In this document: piece by piece, positions 10,901-21,074 of the stretch
Layout of the letters: each line of letters starts with the position of its first letter
How positions within the stretch are numbered: the stretch's first letter is position 1
Assembly: GCA_964036275.1 (NCBI GenBank)
Contig: OZ038433.1
Location: 7,233,048-7,297,047 of the forward strand
From: Litoditis marina
Lineage: Eukaryota; Nematoda; Chromadorea; Rhabditida; Rhabditidae
Direction of reading: 5' to 3'
DNA length: 64,000 bases
Notes under the pieces: model-generated
Told to the model about the DNA's origin: nothing
Seen by the model: the letters and a program-made list of their open reading frames with translations, nothing else
Database searches by the model: none
Translations under genes and position numbers: made by a program

Positions 10901-13900
10901 CTGTCTGGTTCTGCTCGTGATGTTAGCATCTCCAGTTCCAAGCAAAATTTTGCGACTGTCTGTTCATCCGACTTCATCAACGTTCTGAGTTTCTGACTCG
11001 ACTTCAGACGCTCCACTGTTTCTGAGCTACGCATTCTCAATCGCATCACTTCTACTATCGTACTGAACGTGCCACACTTTTCACTCTCTGAAAGTGTCAT
11101 GTAGTGTGCTCCGGCTTCTCCCACCAAATGCTCCTTCAGTAACGATTTCAAATGGCTATCACTCCATGTTGTTCTTGGATAGCGCACCAGAAATGATTGT
11201 ACAAAATCCTTCCAAATCCTTCCGTCTTCACCACTGTGTGGTTCCAACTTTGGAGCCGCTTGTGATCGTAGTAGTTCAATCACTATAGTGTGCAAAGAAC
11301 TAGACTTGTCTGCCTGGGTCGTTAGCTGATCATCCAGTTGAGCACTGGATTCACAGTCATTCACCCTGCTCTCGAAACTTGTTCCCTCCCTGAATCGATT
11401 TTCCGCAAGCGTGTCTTCAGCGCGTGCAATACTGCCTCTTGCTACGTTGAGCTCTTGACACAAGTTGTTGCATTTTTCCAGTACATTGGTTTCACTGCAG
11501 TTCAAAGATCTAGCCACGTTTGTTAGCAGCTCATGCTTTCTCTGCACTGTTTCTACCATGTATTGTCTTGTGCAACCAACAATTTGTGTAATTTCCCTCG
11601 TTATGTCAAGATCCTTTCTGGACGTTTCCACAAATTTCCGGAAATCCTCCAATGTTTGAATATGCATTGCCTTGAGAGCCATTGCTATTCCATATTCTAC
11701 TGGAAGTTTCCCTGCCTGTCTACTCCCAGCTACTCGAATGAATTTCCGCAACATAAGTGCTTCAGCACGAATGGGTTCTATCAATAAATCCCTGTCCTCG
11801 TCTGAATACACATTCCTTACGACACTCTGCTCGACTTTTGTCAATAGTCTTGTGATACTGTGTTCGATGTCGGTTATATCATCAATACCGAATCCTGCAC
11901 CCATGTTATTGTACTGTTTCCTTGTATTCCTGTCTTCCACCAACGAGTCATTCCGTCCAGAATACTCATGCAATTGATGTTGTCTTGTGGCTACACCTCC
12001 TATGTTTTCAACTGCCAACAAGTTCCGATCCATCTTGAGAATGTACTATACCCAAATGAAAATTTGAGCAGCGATTCCCCTGTATCCTGACAAAAATTAC
12101 TCCGAAAAATGAAAATTTGGGCAGCACTTCCCCTAGGAAAATTGCTATTTAAACCCAAGAATTCACTCGGTTGCCCTTCGGCAGATCGGCGACAGTGTCC
12201 GTATGACGTCTCACGTCAGACAACTTCGCAAAGGTAAATTGGTTGCCCTTTGGCAGATTGGCGACAGTGTCTATCAGACAACTTCGCAAAGGTAGTTGAT
12301 ATCGAGAATGTGCAATGAAGATTCAATGCAATCAAACAAGGAATATATACTAGTTTTGTAAGTTAATTACAAAACCCAGGCCTCTACTAAAATACTTTGA
12401 TTTTCGCGCTTCTATAATTAACAAATGAGCGGTTCGGCCCCCATGTAAATAATAGAAATCCTAAGAATTAAGAATCAAATGAGAAATATAGAAATAATTG
12501 AGTGGTAAGAGGACCACGATGCAACTATACGCGAACAAAAGATAGTTATGGCTAATTTATAGTAATTAAAATAACAAAATTAAATAACAGACAGAAATAT
12601 ATCGAACACTTTACAAGGATTAGGACGAGCAACTGCCTATTGAGTCGATGCAATTGTCAGCCTCGAATAGAATACAACGAATTACTATTGACAGTGTAAA
12701 CATCATGCACAATAATCGTCAACACCGAGTGTGTTGGATAGAAACAATTACCAGCTTATAAAGAAACCATGTCGCTAGCTGAGCGTATACTATATTAATA
12801 ACACAATTGTGTTGAGGCGCTGCTGCCAAAAACCATTTGATAATCTCAGACACTTCCCAGCCAATTGGCCAGCCACTTTTGTGGTCTCGACGAGAGAGTG
12901 GGCAGATCAGAGAGCCTCACGTTGTCTCAACATGTCTTCGTTTTCATTGGTCTCCATGCTCTCTCCCTCTTCTATGACAAATGTCGGGGGACTTAGCCGT
13001 GGAAAATCTGGTGTCAAGTCTTGCGGTAACGAACCGGACTAGGTACCTCCTGAGTCCAATAATCTAAAAACGGAACTTCTTCATCTTTCAGCGAAAGATG
13101 TGCGGTTCTATGCACATATGTCTAATTTTTTCAATAATTCTCATTTTTCAACTGAAAATTCGTTATTTTATAACCTCTAAACCGCAGACACCTACCTCAT
13201 TTCTCCATCGGTCATGACCTTGTTGAGCAGAGAGAACAGAAGGGCGTAGTCCGGTCGATGAAAATAGTCCAGTGAACTGAAAATATTCAGTTCAGGTATT
13301 TTATCGAACAAAGCATAATAAGAAATATGCGAACAAGGTAGATGCGTTAAATTTAGGTTTTGCTCAGCCATGGGAGAAAGAAGGCAATTACAACACATGT
13401 TGGTCTCATCTACTGTGTTTGTAGTTTGATCCCCAGATGTTCCAGATGTGAATCACATTTACGGTAAATACCAACCCAAAGCTCGAATATGATCAATCTA
13501 GACAGGAGGCGACGTCATCGAACTAACTTCAGGTGGGTGGCAAAGTCGATGAGTTGTACGGGACAGTTCTCCAGCATCACATCAAACTCTGTTCTCTTCT
13601 TGATCTCGTGAACCTCTTTCTTGTCTCTGAAATGGCGATATTAGTTCTGAGACGGTGGGAGACTGAGAGACTTCAAACTGAGACAACGTTTCCAGACTTT
13701 CTGATAATTTTGTGAAGCTTTCCACAGCAGTGACATCAATTAGGTTTCAGCGTGAATTACCAGTTAAAATCGAAGTTCATAAAAGTGACGTAAAAACTGG
13801 CGACGTACAATCTCTCTAATTTCGGTTTAAATGTTACATCAGACGTATCATCAACTCTAATGTATACCTATAATAAATATCCAATCCAACCTTGTTTCCG

Positions 13901-15980
13901 ACCACGGCAGAGGTCCTCTCATCTCAGCCAACAAGTAGAGTAGACTCCAGAGATCGTCCGCCCTGCCCTGCTCAGCTCTCTCATGCGTATTGATTGAACA
14001 GTAACGGGTAGTTCCGCTGAAATAATGTCCACTAAATCAACATCGGTTTATATGGCTGTGTTTGACTTCGTTTTACATACATAGCTTCTTATTATACTGT
14101 ACCGTGGAGTATTTTGAGTTTGCAATGATTCTAAGTAAATTTAAGTTGGGTTAGAGTATTGTCGATAATTTTTCTCTTCAATTCACACTTTACGCTGGTT
14201 GAGAAAGCGAACTGTAATGTGCACAGTAGGTGACAGACTTGTTCACAAAGCCTTGTCATTAACTCCTAACATAAAATGTGAATAACTTGGGAACTTCTCT
14301 ACTTGTATAATTATTGTTACAAGTCTATGCTTAATATTATTTGAATTGGTCTCACCGGAAAAGCGCCCGCTCCCGTGGTCGACGCAATCTCGGTTGTCCC
14401 TGCTCGTCCATCATGACGTATTCCCGCACCAGTCCAAAATCGAGAATATGGAGAAAACGATGTTCGTCCGTACACGAGCGACCGATGGCAATGTTCGCTG
14501 GCTTCAGATCACGATGGACGAAACCGATCTGGAATTTCAATCAATAACGGTCTTATTAATTTGTATTTATTTGTAATGCAAATAGTTGGTTAGAAAGATA
14601 CACGCTGTTCTCACGCTGTTTTTTGTTCGAGCTCCAAAGCCTGGGATGTGTGTGCAGGTCAAACTGAACTAGGATAAAATTATTTTCCGAGAAGAGATGA
14701 AATGGGTAAATCCCATGTTCCATACCATACTCAAATGTCCGTGCTCCAAAATTCAGATGGTCACGCAATATTAAGTACACTGGGATTTTGTTAAATTGTT
14801 ATTGATTATTTTCCTGAACTCACGTCATGTATCTGTTTTACGCCAAACAGGACGTTTATTCCGACACGCATCTGTGTGGAAACGCTGGAAATACGGCCAA
14901 ACTTTCTGAAAACAAAATTTGAGACCGAAAAAGACAGAAGGAAGAAAATGAGTAACTTGAATGACACTTTCTGTAATTACATAATTCCTATATGTAATTC
15001 TTTTATTGGAGCGATTCCCCAATAGAAAGTACTTACTTTAGTAAATTTCCCAGACTTTCCCCGAGCAGAGTCATAACCATATACGAGTAGGTTTCCTTTT
15101 TGCCGCAATGGAGCATGCGAGCCACATGTCGACGCTTGCTCAGTCTATTCAAAATCTGTAAGATAGAAATTAGACCAATCGAACAAAGATTGTAATCGCA
15201 AACATCGCCAAAATGTTGTCTAATGTCTAAAAAATTAAAATTTAGTGTAAAAAATTAAAATTTAGTATTTTTCTTTTCAACTTTTTAGGTTCGAGAACTG
15301 TGCGCCAAGCGAAAAAACAAACCATTTGACAGCTTACTTGAATCGACCACATGATTATGAAAGCCAAAATAACCAACCTGAACTTCTAGTTTGAGCACGC
15401 TCCCACCAGCAACGAAATTGGACTCGGCCTTCAGTGCAGCCTAAAGTTTTTCAATTTAATTTTTGCTTATGACTTCTTCTTATTTCGACAGTTTCTTATC
15501 GATTTTCCGTCTATCAAGACATCCAGCTCGTCACAACACGAGTTTCGACGGTTATTCAAGTTTCAGTCCAAGTTCGAGGGCCAAGTTTGACTCGCACAAG
15601 ATTCAGAGCAATGCTCTGTTTTGTTTTTCACCACTTTGCAGGTTTATCTGGAAATTCACAAACTTCTGTCAGTGGCTGATCAGTTCCATAAGAATTTGTA
15701 AATGAAAAATGTCTTTACAATACTTATGTCTGCTCTAAGAAGCAGTCATCGGCAAATCTTGGTACGATGCCAATGGGTCTCAGTGAGAATGAAATGAACT
15801 GTAGTAACGGTAACTGACCAGTTCATTGTTAGTCAGGTCGCGGACCTTGTAGACGGCCCCGCAGCCGCCCTCACCTAGTTTCCGGACGATTTTCCATCGT
15901 TTGTGTATGACTGTCCCTTTCTCAATCTGAACTGGACCCGGCTCTGAAAGTAACAACAGGTTGCGATCAAGATCCAACAT
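7984..15980 (-). CDS. tau-tubulin-kinase-like protein kinase (CK1 superfamily), retroelement in intron 8
   Basis: Minus-strand exons: 15,980-15,819; 15,440-15,378; 15,155-15,037; 14,905-14,824; 14,528-14,356; 14,016-13,891; 13,626-13,528; 13,276-13,196; 8,655-8,593; 8,400-8,340; 8,034-7,984 (TGA 7,984-7,986). All junction phases agree and give 359 residues. Seen: glycine loop LGEGGCGAVY (residues 35-44), catalytic Lys in ALKAESN (58), HRDLKPAN (147-154), DFG (172-174), then RRPRERALFRGTTRYCS and the family C-lobe DDLWSLLYLLAE and SLDYFHRPDYALLF. The SDPWDWE motif that normally closes this domain lies beyond the retrotransposon, so intron 8 is 4.5 kb and must splice across it. Catalytic residues are intact. 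The start is the weakest point: the Met at 15,980 is in frame with the first exon, but an upstream exon splicing to the AG before EPGPVQ is possible. Family: worm TTBK-like Ser/Thr kinases, often testis-enriched. Confidence 0.88.
8080..8252. repeat. CT/GA microsatellite in kinase intron 10
   Basis: An imperfect pyrimidine tract of CTCT and TTTCTCTCT units on the plus strand, lying in the last kinase intron (8,035-8,339). The Ser/Leu-rich and Arg/Glu-rich open frames here are translation artefacts of the repeat. Confidence 0.8.
8735..9094 (-). repeat. 3' LTR of the Gypsy-type element
   Basis: 360 bp, reading TGTAAA...TTAACA on the plus strand. It is paired with 12,444-12,803. CAAT precedes it immediately. 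Confidence 0.92.
9193..10338 (-). CDS. retrotransposon pro-pol remnant: retropepsin plus integrase zinc-domain relic
   Basis: This is the same reading frame as gag, separated from it by a single TAG (10,339-10,341). The first codons read AIIDTGSQVSIL, a retropepsin active site. A matching flap or second motif, IVIGTNALQSIGV, follows. After a basic linker comes a stretch like the integrase N-terminal zinc domain (QGHVDPKKVLKTLKKKMFWN), but its cysteine pair is gone (WYAKNQKG) and the first histidine is missing. No reverse transcriptase or DDE core lies between or after them. The C-terminus is a 13-residue repeat from a 39-bp tandem DNA repeat (about 9,257-9,373). Function as a protease is possible; integration function is lost. 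Confidence 0.8.
   Translation of the reverse strand, partial: AIIDTGSQVSILSSQVLRDAEARGFDLESALIEVPTRNHTVLNASGDEMMFLATTQIELTVPLTGKSMDICWLINGSRERTIVIGTNALQSIGVKIVLERESGMEIHMSTTPKATRCNATTVRKKAAEVNTSQRRISEMRFEQKRRTSKQRGRRKFSFSGETRERERTWLEYLEKDEDYGEVVTNVEKGVEKRVILPRCRRTLWMSDFKLTEDTLEVMLQGGKARRVVPKEKRQEIFNETLRSEQSQGHVDPKKVLKTLKKKMFWNGMDRDIFQWYAKNQKGVIPDTEEQSRSSSPRQNSIITSTVPTVVQSMGIRVVPTSTRSNSLRATNIAPGSKNNLRATNTAPGSKNNLRATNTAPGFRQDNTGSRLWSSSHRSTRR
9257..9373 (-). repeat. 39-bp coding tandem repeat, three copies
   Basis: Three consecutive 39-base units containing GTTCGTCGCTCGCAGG on the plus strand sit in frame in the retroelement's last open reading frame. They yield 13-residue repeats, e.g. NNLRATNTAPGSK. 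Confidence 0.8.
10339..12033 (-). CDS. retrotransposon Gag with CCHC zinc knuckle
   Basis: 564 residues from the Met at 12,033. The N-terminal half is helical and charged. The central part has the look of a Gag capsid/retrotrans-gag region (WKDFVQSFLVRYP). A CX2CX4HX4C zinc knuckle (CYRCGKPGHIRREC) lies near residues 450-463 and marks the nucleocapsid. It ends ILGGRY then TAG and the frame continues straight into the protease. The role is particle assembly and RNA packaging. The frame is intact, which fits a young insertion. Confidence 0.88.
   Translation of the reverse strand: MDRNLLAVENIGGVATRQHQLHEYSGRNDSLVEDRNTRKQYNNMGAGFGIDDITDIEHSITRLLTKVEQSVVRNVYSDEDRDLLIEPIRAEALMLRKFIRVAGSRQAGKLPVEYGIAMALKAMHIQTLEDFRKFVETSRKDLDITREITQIVGCTRQYMVETVQRKHELLTNVARSLNCSETNVLEKCNNLCQELNVARGSIARAEDTLAENRFREGTSFESRVNDCESSAQLDDQLTTQADKSSSLHTIVIELLRSQAAPKLEPHSGEDGRIWKDFVQSFLVRYPRTTWSDSHLKSLLKEHLVGEAGAHYMTLSESEKCGTFSTIVEVMRLRMRSSETVERLKSSQKLRTLMKSDEQTVAKFCLELEMLTSRAEPDRSPESLSFKRAELLYDQLSGWKGAFHLAQIMETSKAEYVYEKIKSAAMTLERTRQSITISRQRVNKEEGTRIKCYRCGKPGHIRRECREPLYESSDETTSQSRCTEGYEQNESTEQQVPQYESQNDSKWRNQGQSTSNLHQHPRSYSTRMVENYRSCLAVTEDSHHVENDVIGGRPEIEIEILGGRY
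12163..12297. repeat. tandem duplication in the retroelement leader
   Basis: Two related units of about 60-70 bases lie between the 5' LTR and gag, both containing GGCGACAGTGTC and CAGACAACTTCGCAAAGGTA. The first has about 12 extra bases (ATGACGTCTCACGT). They lie in the untranslated leader, where packaging signals would be expected. Confidence 0.7.
12444..12803 (-). repeat. 5' LTR of the Gypsy-type element
   Basis: 360 bp, the same sequence as 8,735-9,094 apart from a handful of substitutions. CAAT follows it. On the coding (minus) strand it precedes the primer-binding site. Confidence 0.92.
12855..12980. repeat. dispersed repeat R2, copy 1
   Basis: This shares GCCACTTTTGTNG, GAGTGGGCAGATCAGAGAG and CATTGGTCTCCATGC-like words with 23,085-23,215 and 61,590-61,700. 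No coding sense. It sits in kinase intron 8 next to the retrotransposon. Confidence 0.6.
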
Positions 15981-16019
15981 AATGAACGATAATTTCCAGG
16001 AATGCAAGTTCGTTTCCAA

Positions 16020-17121
16020 TTAAAGCTCCATTTCACCACATAAAAAATAATATACTGAGAATCTTCGCAAGAATCTTCGCAAACCAGCAAACTAGTTTCC
16101 AACTTGTTCCTGCCCAACCAGTTATCTGCTAATTATGAATTGGTAACTGGAAGTTTTTGAGGATGGCAACTCTTAGTTGAGCCCACTGCGTCTCTAACAT
16201 GACGCAACAGAAAACTTGAAAAATTGATTATAGATTTAAAAAGCCTCTCACTACTTAAAAAGGGTTTGAATCAGTTGTTATAAGGCTATCGCTTGATTTA
16301 GGCATTCGATTCTGCCCCCTTCAAATCATTTTAGATTCACCTGTTATGATAACAACGGTCAGACGAAAACGGTTTCATTCCGGTCAGTTTTAGTTAAAAC
16401 GTGAGCAGTGCGCTGGGTTTTCGTTTTAAATAAAAGTCAAACTAAAATTTGGTCGTCCACTATACCTTTCATCGGGAACGAAGAGAATGCAGTCAGTCCG
16501 AGACCAGCGAGAAGAAGAAATGAACCAACTTCCATTCCCTGTTCACGTTCTTCCAGGGAAAACTTGAAAAACTCGAAATCAACGTGCCGACGTTCCAATT
16601 GTTGGGAAAATAACTTGAATGCATCATATTTAGAAGGGAGAGCTACCGCGCATATGAGATACCAGAGGAGAAACAAAAAATAATCGACAATAGGATACGA
16701 AAACTCAGAAGCAGAAATAAGTGTTGGCTTCAATATAGTCCTTAGCTACTGGTGATTATATCCCCACTTCTTAAGATCCTATACTCCCGATTCCACAAGA
16801 AACCGAGCATTTGGTTAACCAAAGCACTAACCGGATTTCAATATACCAAGGAACCATTTGAAAATAGTTACTTTCTTACCCGTTCTACAGTGTTATCAGC
16901 GAAATACCTGATTGAATGAAGATTTCGTAATCGAAAGAGTGCACAATTGGTTCATGTACTAACGAAACAAAACGGTATTCAACGAACTACATGAGAGTGC
17001 ACGAAACAAGTGAAAGTGTACTCATCTTTGTTAACGCGTTTCCATACCTCCTTCGAGCGTTCTCATTCTTCATTCGGTTGCATATTTGCATTGCCTGCGG
17101 TTGTCTCTCTGGAATTCTAAG
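16020..17121. other. divergent intergenic region (kinase - / Lys-Glu-rich protein +)
   Basis: This is the presumed shared 5' flank of two divergent genes. It contains a repeat at about 16,490-16,640 (GGGAAAACTTGAAAAACTCG, then ACGTGCCGACGTTCCAA) with a second copy near 20,675-20,850. The frame at 16,437-16,733 (-) falls in this repeat and looks accidental. No promoter motif can be assigned. Confidence 0.45.
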
Positions 17122-20100
17122 ATGTTATACTATTTCATCCTCCAGATCATGGTATTTTCCCTATCATTAGTTATCTGCGGAGGAAAAAAGAAGGTATGTT
17201 TTTAAATAGTTTCTTACAGTCTCTCTTCTCGTTGTTCTGAGATTATGTTATTGGGTTGCAGCTGTCAATAGGCGATGAATTGATGTATCCACGTCGCTCT
17301 GAGAGAGAATTATAGGAACTTTAACTGAGGAATAGCCTCATTTAGCACTATTATTTTCCAGTTGAATCATTAATTTTGTTTTAATAAGCTTACTAGGACA
17401 TTCATTATTGAACTTGTGTAGTGGCTCGATCGATAAAATACATTTGATCGACTTTACCACTTTACGTCTCTTCACGTAACGGTTGAGCTATAAACGTTCT
17501 GCTGTGTAAAAAGGCATATAAGCTGTATTTGAAGATTGTTCGATCTAACTTCGAGCTACAACGGTGGAACTACATAAATAATATCGAGTTTATCTTCGAG
17601 TAAACAATTACGAGTTTTTCGCATTTCAGGAGACGAAACCTCTTCCCAAGATTGCGGTCGCCCCGACCCCTCTGCCAGCGGCCACGTCCTCAGTCGCTCC
17701 CCCCGATGAGAAGAAAGAAGAAGAGAAAAAGGAAGAAGAGAAAAAAGAAGAGAAGAAGGAAGAGAAGAAGGAAGAGAAGAAGGAAGAGAAGAAGGAAGAG
17801 AAGAAAGACGAAGATAAAAAGGATGAAGATAAGAAAGAGGGAGACAAGAAGGACGATAATAAAGAGAAGGTACATACATTACGGGTGGTCAAGTATCTAA
17901 TATTGCACAGAAACGACATTCTTTGGGTCAATTGTTCTGTTGCGCCAATTGTTTCCTGAACCGACTCTTCTCGAAGCAAACTCGAACCCATTCTGCCTCA
18001 ATCAGGTTTGCACCGAAACCAGCAAAGAATCGAACCAGAAGACACTGGACTGATTCTAACATCACTCACTCCAATTGGTTCGAACCTGGTTCAAACTTGG
18101 TTCGCTCCTGGAATCACTGGCTCGGGAGGAATAGTTTCGAGAAGAATTCTCTCAAGAAGCTTTTGATATCTAAATAATGCTATACATTTCAAACGTCATG
18201 TAAAATAGTTAGCTCTTACCCTGAGCAAACTTATTCTATGTATGTTCGCGATGTGGATGTAGTTTGGTGTCGTTGCTTTTGATCGGAATTGCAAACTACA
18301 AATAGTAAGTATTTTCAGAAAGATGAGGAGGCGAAGGATGGAGATAAAAAGGAGGAGAAGAAAGAGGAAAAGAAGGACGAGAAGAAAGAACCTCAGAAGT
18401 CTCAGGACAAGGATAAGGTGGTCTCGAACCCGATCGTCTCAATTGTCACCGAACCTATGACCATTCTCAACCCGGTATGACTTTTCTCTTTACACTCACA
18501 GTGAACGTGAAGATTTGAATTACCCACCGTTGAGATATAAAAAACCGTATAGCGGTATAGGGTTAGTTCATCCCAAAGCAGCCTGGTACAGTATAGAACT
18601 CGTAAAACCGTTTTGGAAACCGTACCATCGATTTTGTATGAGCCGGGATTTGGCGAGGGGCCAGCTCGTCTGCGTATCATTGACCTACACACTTTCTCAA
18701 CTGCTGGCAAGTAATCAACGACCGCTCGCCCCGCATCGCTCAGACAATTGAACCCTCTGCTGTCTTAATGGGGAAAATGGCGACTATATATGTAGTTTGA
18801 TGTCGTTGTTTTTTTAAATTTCGGAAATGGATTTTGATGAGTGTATTCTAAAAGAAGGTACCTACTAGATATGCAATATAGGTACTCGATTGTATTTGAA
18901 CTATTTGATTTAATTGATTTTTTGGGACATGCTGGGGGTGCGTACGGCCTCAGAGCTAATTTCGAGTGGGATTTCTCTATTACAAAAGTGAATCTTCAAA
19001 TTTTCAGGTTGATGCCCCTAAGAGCGACGACAAGAAGGACGCAAAGGATGCTAAGGACGCTAAGGACACTAAGGATGCAAAGGAAAAGAAGAAGGCATCC
19101 GTTGAGGTAAAGTAACCCGATTCGAGTTGTAAGCATTTTATCATTAATTGTTCGTATTCTCATAGTGCTAATTCATTCTATGACACGTTTGGACCACGAA
19201 CTAGTTCCCAGTTCATTTGGGCAGCGCGTCAATAATTAGCAACAGGGTTTGTCAGACATGATGTAGAAAGGGTGAAGGATCGCATAGAGAAAACTCTATT
19301 GTCGTGGAAATGTTCTTCATGGCACAATGTCGAAGTTCGGGAAAATTGTACAATTGCCCCCCCCCCCTCATCTTACGTCTCCCCCGTAGTAATATCACGC
19401 CCCTCACAATACGATTCCCTATAGAGAGGGGGGTTATTGCAAATGAAGGGTCATTGTAAATGGGGGGTAATTGTACAATGTCGACGTTTAACAATCACCC
19501 CCCACAACACAAAATGGGGGGTAATAGTACAACCCCGGACCTGTTTAACAATCGTCCCCCACTCAATCCAAACCTGCAGTAAAGAAGGACGTGGTACAAT
19601 CACCCCCTATGGGGGTGGGGTGATTGTACTACGGGTCAGATTCCAACTTATTTCGGCTCAAGGGGGGGGGGGGGGGGGGGGCAATTGTACAATAAACCCC
19701 AAAGTTCTTTGAGACATTCCCGGAAACATTTGAGCGGAATCTCTGCGATGAGCCAGCTACAAAAGCAAAAGGGAACTGAGGTCACTAGGCCGCAGATTGA
19801 CTATAACTAACTTATTCAATTAGTTTTTTTTTCAGCCAACGCAGTCGCAAAAGGATATAAAGGTGAGAATAATTTTTTTCTGACCCTTGAAGGAATTTCT
19901 ATTTTTCTTCCCCGATTGATTGACGAGGTGTTCACTGTAGGGGAGACCACGTCTCAGTTTCAATTGTCTTGTAAATCTGAATGGCGCCAGGACCAGACTA
20001 CAAACAGAACAAAACAATGTGGGTTCAGCCCTGAGTCAGAGCTAATTCTTTCAAACACTATAACACGTTTTCGTATCCCACCATCGGAAACCATCTCCAT

Positions 20101-20511
20101 TCTAATATGTTACTCAGGGGTAGTAAACGTGTGCAATGAATCGTGGTGGTTACTCAAACTTTACTCTGGTACTTTCGTGATTCAGAGCGCCTCAATTTTT
20201 GACCACGAACATTTTCAGGATGGTACCAAGTCGGAGAAATCGAAAAAGAAGTCCGAAAAGGGAAAGGTGAGCACCGTGCAGAGCACTGAGACGAAAATAT
20301 TCTCTCCTTATTCATATTCTTTGTAGATTCTAGGTGTTCTCTTACTGTATGCAAATGGAATTTATAGATCACGAACATTTTCATATATTCTTGTACCATT
20401 ATTATTATAAACCAAACTTTGGTTCAAAGAACATTGAAGAAGCATGTCAGACAGCAATAATTTCATTCATTCCTACGTTGTTTATTGATCAATGTTCATT
20501 TTCAGAAATAA
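17122..20511 (+). CDS. secreted Lys/Glu-rich low-complexity protein
   Basis: Seven exons, all phase 0: 17,122-17,193; 17,630-17,869; 18,319-18,474; 19,008-19,106; 19,836-19,862; 20,219-20,266; 20,506-20,511 (TAA 20,509-20,511), giving 215 residues. Exon 1 is a clean signal peptide (MLYYFILQIMVFSLSLVICG). Exon 2 opens with a Pro/Ala spacer, then runs of EEKK and EDKK repeats. Exon 3 adds more KEEKK and ends SNPIVSIVTEPMTILNP. Exon 4 has DAK/DTK repeats; the last three are very small and basic. The polar body is probably disordered and highly charged. No family is recognised. The purine-rich tract in exon 2 is itself a GAA/GAAG-type DNA repeat, so length variation between strains is likely. Confidence 0.75.
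18594..18790 (+). repeat. dispersed repeat R1, copy A
   Basis: It contains GGATTTGGCGAGGGGCCAG, CGCTCGCCCCGCATCGCTCA and CTCTGCTGTCTTAATGGGG. Related copies are at 23,050-23,400 (-), 41,605-41,795 (+) and 57,257-57,447 (-). It lies in intron 3 of the Lys/Glu-rich gene. Confidence 0.7.
19335..19705. repeat. G/C-run repeat P, copy 1, with a 20-G tract
   Basis: Blocks such as ACAATCACCCCCCAC, GGGGGGTAATTGTA and GTAGTACGGG-like words recur. The copy ends in an uninterrupted run of about 20 G (19,662-19,681). Related copies are at 24,783-25,712 and 50,095-50,445. Confidence 0.75.
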
Positions 20512-21074
20512 TGAGGACGTCATGTCTCGTCATGTCGAAGTCAGATATGAATTCAGTAAAATAAACTGTATTTTCTACACTTGTTCTATTTTATGTGTGA
20601 AGAGTACAGAGAAAATTTTTTTTTTCAGAGAATTGAGTTGTTTCATAAAATACTTCGCTGGACTAGTTCACTTTAACGAAGCCACCAGTTAGACCAGTGA
20701 GAAGAAAATGAGCTAACATCCCTTTTCACGTTCTTTCAAGGAAAACGTCAACTTGAAAAAACTCGAAAGGAACGTGTAGACGTTCAACTTGTTAATTCCA
20801 AACCAACTTGAACGCATCAGGTTTATAGTCGTGGACCACGGATAATCGGGTGAAAAGACGGTGTTATGAGTTGACCGGCTGTTAGCAGGGGCGCGCAGAT
20901 GGCATCAATCAATACATTTTTTTGGAAATTCTGCCATTGCATTGTGCTTTCACATTCTTTTTTCAATGTAGTGTGGGTTTATTCTTTTTAAACAAGCTCA
21001 ATTATTCAACACTATTATTGTCAAACCATAGCAAAGATATTAGAAAAAAGAAATATGTAAATGGGAGGTTTTTT

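Larger units (their letters stand above)
8735..12803 (-). mobile_element. Gypsy-type LTR retrotransposon, internally deleted, sense-oriented in kinase intron 8
   Basis: Two 360-bp direct LTRs (8,735-9,094 and 12,444-12,803) both run TG...CA and differ at only about 6-7 sites. They are flanked by a 4-bp target duplication, CAAT (8,731-8,734 and 12,804-12,807). On the minus strand the base after the 5' LTR begins TGGGGGCC, the expected start of a tRNA primer-binding site. Inside are a gag frame, an in-frame UAG, a retropepsin, and a remnant of the integrase zinc domain. Reverse transcriptase, RNase H and the integrase core are absent, so the copy cannot move on its own. I see no convincing polypurine tract: the bases before the 3' LTR are C-rich on the coding strand. 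The high LTR identity suggests a recent insertion. Confidence 0.92.

Noticed and set aside
11094..12090. Several plus-strand frames of 60-100 codons
   Set aside because: They lie opposite the intact Gag frame and show no motif of their own.
12894..13050. Open minus-strand segment in kinase intron 8 (LTPDFPRLSPPTF, then EEGESMETNENED) with a donor-like end
   Set aside because: No acceptor joins it in phase to the exon at 13,196, and most of it overlaps dispersed repeat R2. The true next kinase exon (SDPWDWE) is at 8,655.
16437..16733. 98-codon minus-strand frame with a hydrophobic start, possible first kinase exon
   Set aside because: It overlaps a dispersed repeat shared with 20.7 kb and no donor links it to the kinase at 15,960.
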